The position numbers and the translations under genes were made by a program. The notes under the pieces were generated by a model. It was not told the DNA's origin. It was given only the letters and a program-made list of their open reading frames with translations, and made no database searches. Below are positions 53,615 to 61,464 of a stretch of DNA of 64,000 bases, piece by piece. The DNA is taken from positions 62,001 through 126,000 of the forward strand of contig NZ_LGIC01000066.1 in the NCBI RefSeq assembly GCF_001294535.1. Direction: 5' to 3'. Each line of letters opens with the position of its first letter. Position 1 is the first letter of the stretch. Source of the DNA: Cypionkella psychrotolerans. Lineage in GTDB: Bacteria > Pseudomonadota > Alphaproteobacteria > Rhodobacterales > Rhodobacteraceae.

Positions 53615-55026
53615 GGCAGTTGATCCTTCAGGCGCAGTGCGGCGATGCGTTCGACTTGTTTGCAGGCAGTTTGCAGTTCGATCTCGGTCGGGTTGGCGAT
53701 GCGGGACTCGAAGGCTTGCAGGATTTGCGCCTTGGTGTTGTCGCGCACGGCGATGATGAAGGGGAAGCCATGTTTGGCTGTGTATTGGGTGTTCAGGGCT
53801 TGAAATTGGGCGCGTTCAGCGGCGGTGAGGGCATCCAGCGCGGCGGAGGCTTGCTCAGAGGTCGAGTCGGCGGTGAGTTGTTTGGCGGCGGCGAGTTTTC
53901 CGGCAAGGTCGGGGTGGGCTTGCAGCACGCCGAGGCGTTCGGCGGGACTGGCCGTGCGGAAGATGCGCGCGAGGACGCTGTGCAGGCCTGTGGCGCTATC
54001 ATGGGCGGGGCCGAGTTCCAGATCGAAGGCGCGGTCGGCAATCCAGGGTGAATGTTCGAAAATGCTCCCATAGGCGGCGATGAAGCGCTCACGTGTCATC
54101 TGAGAAGGCCGCTCGAAGCGCTTGTGCGGATGGGCCTTTGCCCAATGTTCGGCGATTTCGATGCGGCGGGGGAACCACACGTGATTGTGGGATTTTGCAT
54201 AGTCGAGGAAGCGCTTGAGCCCTGCGATTTTGCCCGGACGCCCGATCAGGCGGCAGTGCAGGCCAATGGAGAACATCTTCGCTTTGCCCTCTTGGCCCTC
54301 GGCATAGAGGGTATCAAAACTGTCTTTCAAGTATTGGAAGAACTGCTGGCCTTCGATGTAGCCCGGTGCTGTCGCAAAGCGCATGTCGTTGGCTTCCAGC
54401 GTGTAGGGGATCACCAACTGGTCGCGCTCGCCCACCTCGCGCCAATACGGCAGATCGTCGTCATAGGTGTCCGAGATCCAGTCGAATTGACCGGTCTCGG
54501 CGGTCAGATCCACGGTGTTCAGCGAACAGCGGCCCGTGTACCAGCCGCGCGGGGGATCCCCGACGACTTCAGTGTGCAGGCGGATCGACTCGGCGATTTG
54601 GCGGCGTTCTTCCTCGATAGGCATATCGCGGTGATCGACCCATTTCAGGCCGTGGCTGGCAATCTCCCAGCCTGCGGATTTCATCGCGGCGACTTGTTCG
54701 GGGTTGCGGGCAAGCGCGGTCGAGACGCCGTAGATCGTCACCGGAATATCCATGCCGGTGAACAGCCGGTGCAGCCGCCAGAAGCCCGCGCGTGCGCCGT
54801 AATCGTAGATCGATTCCATGTTCCAGTGGCGCTGACCGGGCCAGGGGGCTGCCCCTGCGATGTCAGACAAAAACGCCTCGCACTGGCCATCGCCGTGCAG
54901 GATGTTGTTCTCGCCGCCTTCTTCGTAGTTCAGCACCAGAGATATCGCGATTTTGGCACCACCCGGCCAAGCGGCATCGGGGGCATCGGGGCCATGGCCT
55001 CGGAAATCGCGGGGGTAGCGGGGCAT
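53611..55026 (-). CDS. Fusion of PuuE-type allantoinase and OHCU decarboxylase (UraD)
   Basis: 471 residues. Positions about 1-300 form a polysaccharide-deacetylase-fold allantoinase of the PuuE type (MPRYPRDFRGHGPDAPDAAW, WNMESIYDYGARAGFWRL, FSIGLHCRLIGRPGK). About 310-471 form OHCU decarboxylase (MTRERFIAAYGSIFEHSPWIA, LGVLQAHPDLAGKLAA, FPFIIAVRDNTKAQIL). The order of domains reverses the pathway order: UraD makes S-allantoin, PuuE opens it to allantoate. Fusions of this kind occur in alphaproteobacteria. It heads a three-gene minus operon, divergent from uraH. Confidence 0.93.
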   Translation of the reverse strand: MPRYPRDFRGHGPDAPDAAWPGGAKIAISLVLNYEEGGENNILHGDGQCEAFLSDIAGAAPWPGQRHWNMESIYDYGARAGFWRLHRLFTGMDIPVTIYGVSTALARNPEQVAAMKSAGWEIASHGLKWVDHRDMPIEEERRQIAESIRLHTEVVGDPPRGWYTGRCSLNTVDLTAETGQFDWISDTYDDDLPYWREVGERDQLVIPYTLEANDMRFATAPGYIEGQQFFQYLKDSFDTLYAEGQEGKAKMFSIGLHCRLIGRPGKIAGLKRFLDYAKSHNHVWFPRRIEIAEHWAKAHPHKRFERPSQMTRERFIAAYGSIFEHSPWIADRAFDLELGPAHDSATGLHSVLARIFRTASPAERLGVLQAHPDLAGKLAAAKQLTADSTSEQASAALDALTAAERAQFQALNTQYTAKHGFPFIIAVRDNTKAQILQAFESRIANPTEIELQTACKQVERIAALRLKDQLP

Positions 55027-55162
55027 GGGGGACTCCTTTTGTTTCAGACTATATCGAATATCGACGCGGGTTTATCAAATAATCCCGAAAGGAGTTTTGC
55101 GGCTTGGCAGGGGGTGCGGGGGCGAGCAAGCTGGGGTAGGCTGGCGCAAAATGGGGGCGAAG

Positions 55163-55516
55163 ATGGGCAAGTTGACCACGCATGTGCTGGATACGGCGAA
55201 GGGCAAGCCTGCGCATGGGGTGAAGATCATGCTGTATCGGATCAGCGGGATGAGCCACAAGAAAATCGCTGAAACCGTGACCAATGCCGATGGCCGCACC
55301 GATGCGCCGATGTTGGAGGGTAAGGCGCTGACGGCGGGGGTTTATGAGCTGGTGTTTTGCGCCGGAGAATATCTGATGGCCTCGGGACAAGCCTCGGGTG
55401 AGGTGCTGTTTTTGGACGAAATCCCGATCCGGTTTGGCGTGGCGGATGCAGAGGGGCATTACCATGTGCCGTTGTTGATCTCGCCCTTCGCCTATTCGAC
55501 CTATCGCGGCAGTTAA
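55163..55516 (+). CDS. uraH: 5-hydroxyisourate hydrolase (transthyretin-like)
   Basis: 117 residues, MGKLTTHVLDTAKGKPAHGV, with the family's active-site His7, Arg/His residues in EGHYHVPLLISPFAYSTY and the invariant C-terminal YRGS. It hydrolyses 5-hydroxyisourate to OHCU, the substrate of the UraD domain encoded divergently 136 bases away. ATG 55163 matches the conserved N-terminus; an ATG four codons earlier is possible. Confidence 0.94.
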   Translation: MGKLTTHVLDTAKGKPAHGVKIMLYRISGMSHKKIAETVTNADGRTDAPMLEGKALTAGVYELVFCAGEYLMASGQASGEVLFLDEIPIRFGVADAEGHYHVPLLISPFAYSTYRGS

Positions 55517-55621
55517 GCGCAGGCTGTGGTCCCGGCTTGCAAAACCGCCGCTGCGGCGCATCTGTTGCAGACGGAATGTGCTGGAGGTGACGTATAACCC
55601 CCAAAGCCTCGAAGGACGCAG

Positions 55622-56863
55622 ATGCAAAGCAGCGATGACATTGCCAGAATGTTGGCCGGGGGTGGGGCCAAGCGGCGGCGCTGGCCTTGGGTCGTGTTGG
55701 TGCTGGCGGTTTTGGCTGCGGCGGCGGCGTGGTATTATATCGGCCGCAGCGCCGGGACGGCGGAGGTGCGCTATACGACCGAAGCCGTCGCCAAGGGCGA
55801 TCTGGTGGTGGTGGTGACAGCCACCGGGACAGTGCAGCCGACCACGGAAGTTGAGGTGTCCTCGGAACTGTCGGGGACTTTGACCAGCGTTTTGGTGGAT
55901 TACAACGATACGGTGAAAGTCGGCCAAGTGCTGGCGCAGTTGGATACCACCAAGCTGACCGCACAAGTCGATAATGCGCGCGCACAACTGGCCTCGGCGA
56001 AGGCCAAGGTGACGCAAGCCGAAGCCTCGGCACGGGAAGCGGCGGCGGTGCTGAAAACCCAGCAGGAGTTGGCGGCGCGCGGGGTGGCGACACGCAAGGA
56101 TATGGTGGGCTACGAGGCCTCGGATCAACGCGCGCAGGCGGCGGTCGAGATTGCGCGGGCGGATTTGACTTTGGCCGAGGCCAATCTCGATCTGGTCAGC
56201 GCCGATCTGGGCAAGGCGCAGATACGCAGCCCGATCAATGGCGTGGTGTTGGATCGCACCGCCGAAGCGGGGCAGATCGTGGCGGCAAGCTTTGAGGCGC
56301 CGGTTTTGTTCAAGCTGGCGGAGGATCTGCAGCGGATGCAGTTGTTGGTCGATATTGACGAGGCCGATATTGGCAAGGTCAAGGTCGGCGATGTGGCGGA
56401 TTTCACCGTAGAGGCCTATCCGGCCCGCAGTTTTCCGGCGGTGATCACCCAAGTGCGGTTTGCCCCGGAAACCACCAATGAGGTGGTGACCTATAAGGCG
56501 GTGTTGTCAGTGGATAATCCCGATGGGCTGCTGCGCCCCGGCATGACGGCGACAGCGGTGATCACGGTGGACAAGGTCGCGAATGCGCTGCTGGTGCCGA
56601 ATGCGGCGTTGCGCTATGCGCCGCCCGTGCAAGAGGCTGGGCGTGGATCGTCTGGTGGTCTGGTCGGGCTGATCCTGCCCACGCGCGGCAGTCGTGGTTC
56701 TGCGGGCCTTGGCAGTGGCAAGTCGATCTGGCTGTTGCAGGCGGGGGTGCCTGCTGAGGTCGCGGTGGTGTTGGGGGCGACGGACGGGCGCTCTACTGTC
56801 GTGACGGGTGAACTGACCGAGGGCGATGCGGTGATCACCGACCAGACTTCCGGGGCGCGCTGA
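55622..56863 (+). CDS. MacA-like periplasmic adaptor (membrane fusion protein)
   Basis: 413 residues. One N-terminal transmembrane helix (about 22-39, WPWVVLVLAVLAAAAAWYY), a biotinyl-lipoyl half (VVTATGTVQPTTEVEVSSEL), an Ala/Lys/Glu-rich hairpin of coiled coil (about 110-190), then beta-barrel and membrane-proximal domains. A Gly/Ser-rich insert (GRGSSGGLVGLILPTRGSRG) sits near 340-365. It links an inner-membrane ABC transporter to an outer-membrane factor, absent here. It overlaps the ATPase gene by one base. Confidence 0.92.
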   Translation: MQSSDDIARMLAGGGAKRRRWPWVVLVLAVLAAAAAWYYIGRSAGTAEVRYTTEAVAKGDLVVVVTATGTVQPTTEVEVSSELSGTLTSVLVDYNDTVKVGQVLAQLDTTKLTAQVDNARAQLASAKAKVTQAEASAREAAAVLKTQQELAARGVATRKDMVGYEASDQRAQAAVEIARADLTLAEANLDLVSADLGKAQIRSPINGVVLDRTAEAGQIVAASFEAPVLFKLAEDLQRMQLLVDIDEADIGKVKVGDVADFTVEAYPARSFPAVITQVRFAPETTNEVVTYKAVLSVDNPDGLLRPGMTATAVITVDKVANALLVPNAALRYAPPVQEAGRGSSGGLVGLILPTRGSRGSAGLGSGKSIWLLQAGVPAEVAVVLGATDGRSTVVTGELTEGDAVITDQTSGAR

Positions 56864-57570
56864 TGCCGCCGTTGATCCAGTTTGCTGGCGTATCCCGCAC
56901 CTATGGCCGGGGTGAGGCAGAAGTGCGGGCGCTGGATGGGGTGGACCTTAGCATCGAACGCGGAGAATTCGTCGCCATCATGGGGCCGTCGGGGTCTGGA
57001 AAATCCACCGCGATGAATATCATCGGCTGTCTGGATCGGCCCTCGGCGGGGAAATATCTGTTTCAGGGCGTCGAGGTGCAGGATCTGGACCAAGACCGCC
57101 GGGCGCTCTTGCGCAGGCATTGTCTGGGCTTTGTGTTTCAGGGCTTTAACCTGCTTGCCCGGCAATCGGCATTAGAAAATGTCGAATTGCCCTTGATCTA
57201 TAGGGGCTTGCCGAAGGCCGAGCGTGTTGCCCGCGCGCGGTTGGCCTTGCACAAGGTTGGGCTGGAGGGCCGCGAGGGCCATGATCCGTCGCAGCTCTCG
57301 GGCGGCCAACAGCAGCGGGTGGCGATTGCGCGGGCGCTTGCCAGTGATCCAATGGTGATCTTGGCGGATGAACCTACGGGCAACCTCGACAGCCAACGCA
57401 GCCATGAGATCATGCAGCTGTTGCAAGCCTTGAACCGCGACGGCATCACCATTGTGATGGTGACGCATGAGAACGACATCGCCGCTTACGCCCAACGTTT
57501 GCTCGTGTTCACCGATGGCAAGCTGACCCGCGATGAGGCCACCCCTGCCCTGATCTCGCGGAGCGCTTAG
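56863..57570 (+). CDS. MacB-type ABC transporter ATPase
   Basis: 235 residues with Walker A GPSGSGKST at 41-49, Q-loop FVFQGFNLLARQSALENVELP, signature LSGGQQQRV and Walker B VILADEPTGNLD, the pattern of the LolD/MacB group. It powers the permease encoded 1 base downstream by mechanotransmission across the membrane. The ATPase and permease are separate proteins here, unlike E. coli MacB. Confidence 0.95.
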   Translation: MPPLIQFAGVSRTYGRGEAEVRALDGVDLSIERGEFVAIMGPSGSGKSTAMNIIGCLDRPSAGKYLFQGVEVQDLDQDRRALLRRHCLGFVFQGFNLLARQSALENVELPLIYRGLPKAERVARARLALHKVGLEGREGHDPSQLSGGQQQRVAIARALASDPMVILADEPTGNLDSQRSHEIMQLLQALNRDGITIVMVTHENDIAAYAQRLLVFTDGKLTRDEATPALISRSA

Positions 57571-57571
57571 G

Positions 57572-58780
57572 ATGTTGTGGGAAACGGTCAGCCTCGCCTT
57601 CACCACCATCATCCGCAACAAGCTGCGGACGTTTCTGACCGTGTTGGGCGTGGTGATTGGCGTCGCTGCGGTGATCGCGATGGTGACGATCGGGCAAGGC
57701 AGTTCGGCGCAGGTCAGCGCCAGCGTGGCTGCCCTCGGCACCAACGTGCTGACCGTGCGCCCCGGCACCCGCGGCTTTGGTCCGCCGACCGGAGGTGCCA
57801 CGGCCCCCAGGTTTAGCCTGAAAGATGCCGAGGCTTTGGCGGATTTGTCGCTGGTGGGCTATGCCGCCCCGGTGGTCAGTTCCGGGCAAACCGTGGTGTT
57901 CGGCAATGCCAATGCGGCGACGCAGGTCTATGGCACCAGTGGCGATTACACCCGCGTGCAGAATTGGGCGCTGCGGACGGGGCGCAGTTTTGAGCCGCAT
58001 GAGGAAAGTGCCGGATCGGCGGTTTGCGTTCTGGGCCAAACGGTTGCGACAAAGTTGTTCGGCAATTCTGACCCGGTCGGCCAAAGTATAAGGGTGAAAA
58101 ACGTCGCCTGTCAGGTACTGGGGGTGCTGAGCGCGCGCGGCTCGGGCAGTTTTGGGCAGGATCAGGATGATCTGGTGTTGATGCCCGCGAAAGCAGTGCA
58201 GCGGCGGCTGGAGGGCAATGCCAATGTCGACAGCATCGCGGTGGCCTTGCGCAAATCAGTCAGCGCGGAAGATGGTATCGCGGCGGTGCAAGCCGTGCTG
58301 CGCGAGCGTCGGCGGATTGGGCTGACGCAGCCGGATAATTTCAGCGTCTCCGACAGCAAAGAGCTGTCGAATATGCTCGGCGGCATCAATACCGTGCTGA
58401 CCGGGCTGCTCTCGTCAGTGGCGGCGGTCAGCCTGTTGGTCGGCGGTATCGGCATCATGAATATCATGCTGGTCTCGGTCACCGAACGCACGCGCGAGAT
58501 TGGCATAAGGCTGGCGGTGGGGGCGAGTGCCAGGCAGGTTTTGCTGCAGTTTCTGGTCGAAGCGGTGGTGCTGTCGTTGCTCGGCGGTGCGATTGGCATC
58601 GGCTTGGGGTTGGCGATTGCCTATGGCGGCTCGGTGTTCATGGCGATCCCGTTTGTGCCCTCGGGTGCGGTGGTGGCACTGGCCTTCGGGTTTTCGGCAC
58701 TGATCGGGGTGGTGTTTGGCTATTTCCCGGCCCGCCGCGCCGCAAGGCTCGATCCGATTGAGGCGTTGCGCTATCAATAG
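57572..58780 (+). CDS. MacB-type ABC transporter permease
   Basis: 402 residues: TM1 with the family motif NKLRTFLTVLGVVIGVAAVIAM at about 16-37, a large periplasmic MacB_PCD domain (about 45-275), then three C-terminal helices with GGIGIMNIMLVSVTERTREIGIRLAVGA and the end ARLDPIEALRYQ. With the adaptor and ATPase it forms a tripartite exporter of a peptide, lipid or siderophore; the cargo is unknown. Confidence 0.94.
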   Translation: MLWETVSLAFTTIIRNKLRTFLTVLGVVIGVAAVIAMVTIGQGSSAQVSASVAALGTNVLTVRPGTRGFGPPTGGATAPRFSLKDAEALADLSLVGYAAPVVSSGQTVVFGNANAATQVYGTSGDYTRVQNWALRTGRSFEPHEESAGSAVCVLGQTVATKLFGNSDPVGQSIRVKNVACQVLGVLSARGSGSFGQDQDDLVLMPAKAVQRRLEGNANVDSIAVALRKSVSAEDGIAAVQAVLRERRRIGLTQPDNFSVSDSKELSNMLGGINTVLTGLLSSVAAVSLLVGGIGIMNIMLVSVTERTREIGIRLAVGASARQVLLQFLVEAVVLSLLGGAIGIGLGLAIAYGGSVFMAIPFVPSGAVVALAFGFSALIGVVFGYFPARRAARLDPIEALRYQ

Positions 58781-58834
58781 CGCTTGCTGTGCGCAGGCAA
58801 ACTGGATGAACTTGTGGCAACAAGGGAGGCCCGA

Positions 58835-60313
58835 ATGCGGGTGTTGGTCTGGGCGGTACTGGCGGGGCTATGGGCGTTTCCAGTGCTGGCGCTGACGGCG
58901 GATGATCTGTGGCAAAATGCGCAATCGCAAGCTGAGACGCGGGGCATGCGGCTGAGCGCAGAAGTCACCCCGCTCAAAGACGGCTTGCGGCTGACCGACC
59001 TGCGGCTGGTGCTGCGTGGTGCGACCGAGCCTTTGCTATTGGCCGAGGTGCTGGAGGCCACCGATGCCGCCGATGGCAGTGTCACGATTGGGTTGCTTGG
59101 CCCGTTGCAACTGCGGACGCGCAATGGGCAGGATTCGCTTGATTTGCGTATTGGTGGCGTGGCGGCGCGCTTGCGGATCAGCCATAGCGCGCAGGGCAAT
59201 GACTTCAGCTTGCTGGCCGAACAGCTGACGGTGGCGCTTGCGACGGATGACCCCGCGCAGACCAGCGGCACCGCCCGCAGCATGACGGTGGCCAATCTTG
59301 ATTTCGGCAAACTGGACGCGGGATTTTCCTTCTCGCAGCAGCCCCCCGCGCAGGCGCAGGTCCATCTGGCTTCGGCGCTGTTTCGTGTCGATACCTCGAC
59401 CGAAAACGACCAGACTGGTGCAAAAGAATTTAGTCGCGGCGAGATGCGGGATGGGGAAATCACCCTGATGGCGACGCTGCCCGCGGGCGTTGACTGGCTG
59501 AATTTGCCGGAACGCGACGGTGAGGTGGATGCGACAAAGCTGATGCTGCCCGGCTTCGTCGTTCGGCTGACAAGCAAGGACTCGGGCAGCAGCGGGGTGA
59601 CAAGCCATGCGGGTTCTGATCTGGACTATGCGGCGAGCTATGAAACCAAGCCCAGCTTTTTCCGCTTCGATTTCGCTGCAGATGGCTTAAGCTTTGATAT
59701 GGGCATGGATGGGATAACCGCCACGCTGGATCTGCCAAAGCTGGCGCAGAAGGATGTGGGGCTAAGCCTTGGCCCGCTGCGCATGACGACGCAGCTTCCG
59801 GTGGGGGAGGTGCCCGCCCCTTGGCAGTTTGCTTTCAAGCTGGACGATATCGCGACCAATGCGGCGGGATGGGCGGTGCTCGACCCAAGCGGCGGGTTTG
59901 GGCATGACCCGGCGCAGTTTGATCTGGATCTGTCGGGCGTGATGAAGATGTCGGTGGCGCAAATCCTCGCGAAGCAGGATGCCGTGATCTATGCGATGGA
60001 TCTGAACCGTTTTGTGCTGCAGGCGCTGGGGGCGAAGATCACCGCCAGCGGTGGGCTGACGATGGACACCAGCGACCCAAAGGCTGTGCCCACCGGCAAA
60101 GGCTCGGCCCGGATAAGTGGCGGGATGGCGGTGCTGGAGGAGTTCATTCGGCGCGGCGTGATCCCGTCGGATGCGGTGATGGGGCTGCGCTATGGCTTGG
60201 CGATGTTGACCGATAAGCCGAAAGACGCCGGACCAGATCAGGATGTACTGCAATCGGATGTGGAAATCCGCCCGGACGGCCATGTCTTCGTCAACAATCA
60301 GCAGATCAAATAG
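58835..60313 (+). CDS. DUF2125-family exported protein
   Basis: 492 residues, signal peptide MRVLVWAVLAGLWAFPVLA, then a long beta-rich region with many short amphipathic strands (GLRLTDLRLVLRGATEPLLLAEVLEAT) and no Cys. It resembles the alphaproteobacterial DUF2125 family, which has an AsmA-like look. GGGAGG precedes ATG 58835. It follows the MacB-like permease by 54 bases on the same strand and may be on that transcript, but a role in the export system is only a possibility. Confidence 0.75.
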   Translation: MRVLVWAVLAGLWAFPVLALTADDLWQNAQSQAETRGMRLSAEVTPLKDGLRLTDLRLVLRGATEPLLLAEVLEATDAADGSVTIGLLGPLQLRTRNGQDSLDLRIGGVAARLRISHSAQGNDFSLLAEQLTVALATDDPAQTSGTARSMTVANLDFGKLDAGFSFSQQPPAQAQVHLASALFRVDTSTENDQTGAKEFSRGEMRDGEITLMATLPAGVDWLNLPERDGEVDATKLMLPGFVVRLTSKDSGSSGVTSHAGSDLDYAASYETKPSFFRFDFAADGLSFDMGMDGITATLDLPKLAQKDVGLSLGPLRMTTQLPVGEVPAPWQFAFKLDDIATNAAGWAVLDPSGGFGHDPAQFDLDLSGVMKMSVAQILAKQDAVIYAMDLNRFVLQALGAKITASGGLTMDTSDPKAVPTGKGSARISGGMAVLEEFIRRGVIPSDAVMGLRYGLAMLTDKPKDAGPDQDVLQSDVEIRPDGHVFVNNQQIK

Positions 60314-60418
60314 CACCAGATCGGTTCAGGCTTACAGGGAATCGGAAATCGCTGCCTCTGGCCTGCGCTGGAACGCGTTTACCGATATGTTTGGTGCCGT
60401 GAAAGCCTGAAGCCTTTA

Positions 60419-60432
60419 GCAAAGTACTTTGC
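60419..60432. promoter_or_regulatory. Operator O1: perfect palindrome GCAAAGTACTTTGC
   Basis: A 14-base perfect palindrome ending 29 bases before the ATG of the first gene of the 60462-63790 module. Thirteen of its 14 bases recur at 61451-61464 before the dehydratase-like gene. A winged-helix regulator gene lies between them, so this is most simply its operator. Confidence 0.7.
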
Positions 60433-60461
60433 AACGAAAAGTGTACGTGCTAGGAAGCGGT

Positions 60462-61058
60462 ATGACCGAGATCAACCGCGCCCTTGCTGACTTAGCCCTG
60501 ATCCGCAACCAGATTGCGGGCGCGCGGCTGTTTCGCGGCTTTGGGCCAACGGTGGTGGCTGGAACTGGGGTTTTAGCGCTGATCGCGGCGATGTGGCAAA
60601 ATCAACAGGGTGTGCAGGCGGCGGCGGAGTATTTCACGCTGTGGCTTGGAGTTGCAGTGCTGTCACTGGCGCTGATCGGGACGGAAATGTGGGCTTTGTC
60701 CAAGCGTCACCATGGCGGGCTGGCGGGTCCGTTCGTCTGGGGCATGGCGGAAGCCTTCCTGCCAGCCGGTCTTGCCGGGGCCAGCATCGCCGCTGTGCTC
60801 TATCGGTTCGTGCCCGAGGCGATGGGACTGCTACCCGGATTGTGGCAGATTCTGATCGCGCTTGGCCTGTTCAGCGCGGGTGCGCGACTGCCCGCCAGCC
60901 TGCGGATTGCAGGGGCGTGGTATTTTCTGGCCGGGCTTGCGTCGCTGATTTTGGCCAGCACTGGCGGGCTATCGCCGTGGTTGATGGGGCTGCCGTTTGG
61001 TCTGGGGCAACTGCTGGTGGCGCTGTGCCTGTATCTCGCGGGGCGCAATCATGGTTAA
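60462..61058 (+). CDS. Polytopic membrane protein of unknown function, module gene 1
   Basis: 198 residues with about six hydrophobic helices (around 40-58, 70-90, 102-125, 132-150, 155-175, 178-195). A short cytoplasmic-type N-terminus, MTEINRALADLALIRNQIAGARLFRGFGP, precedes them. I do not recognise a family. AGGA precedes ATG 60462. It overlaps the winged-helix gene by 8 bases, the arrangement seen for membrane sensors or transporters with a dedicated regulator. It lies directly behind operator O1. Confidence 0.75.
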   Translation: MTEINRALADLALIRNQIAGARLFRGFGPTVVAGTGVLALIAAMWQNQQGVQAAAEYFTLWLGVAVLSLALIGTEMWALSKRHHGGLAGPFVWGMAEAFLPAGLAGASIAAVLYRFVPEAMGLLPGLWQILIALGLFSAGARLPASLRIAGAWYFLAGLASLILASTGGLSPWLMGLPFGLGQLLVALCLYLAGRNHG

Positions 61059-61422
61059 ACCCACCGCCCGATATGCCTATGACGGGCTGGACCGGGTGAT
61101 GCACGAAAAAGCGCGGTTAAGTTTGCTGACCGCGCTGATCACCCATCCGAAAGGGCTGTCGTTCACCGAGTTGAAGCAACATTGCGGCCTCACCGATGGA
61201 AATTTAAGCCGCCATATGAAGGTGTTGCAGGAAAGCGGGCTGGTGGCGGTGGTCAAGGGCTATGAAGACAACCGGCCCCATACGGCGGTGACGATCACCT
61301 CCAGCGGACAGCAGCAGTTTCTCGATTACCTCAGCGTGCTGGAGCAGGTGCTGCGCGATGCGGCCCCCTTGGCCGCCAGTTTGCCCGCCACATTTCCCGA
61401 TGCCGAACCGGATTTGGCCTGA
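61051..61422 (+). CDS. Winged-helix transcriptional regulator, module gene 2
   Basis: 123 residues. The fold is ARLSLLTALITHPKGLSFTELKQHCGLTDGNLSRHMKVLQESGLVAVVKGYE, a MarR/ArsR-like winged helix (residues about 17-68), followed by a wing (RPHTAVTITSSGQQQFLDYL) and a C-terminal dimer helix. No Cys or His metal site is visible, so it probably senses an organic ligand or a protein partner. It is likely autoregulatory: palindromes O1 and O2 flank the gene pair. Confidence 0.88.
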   Translation: MVKPTARYAYDGLDRVMHEKARLSLLTALITHPKGLSFTELKQHCGLTDGNLSRHMKVLQESGLVAVVKGYEDNRPHTAVTITSSGQQQFLDYLSVLEQVLRDAAPLAASLPATFPDAEPDLA

Positions 61423-61440
61423 GCTTTTATTTGTGGAGCA

Positions 61441-61464
61441 ACTTTGCAATGCAAAGTAGTTTGC
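61441..61464. promoter_or_regulatory. Operator O2: overlapping palindromes at the dehydratase-like start codon
   Basis: ACTTTGCAATGCAAAGT (61441-61457) is a perfect palindrome centred on A61449, the first base of the ATG. It overlaps GCAAAGTAGTTTGC (61451-61464), which matches O1 in 13 of 14 bases. So three half-sites of GCAAAGT type cover the ribosome site and start codon. A bound regulator here would act as a roadblock or mask an internal promoter. Confidence 0.65.
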
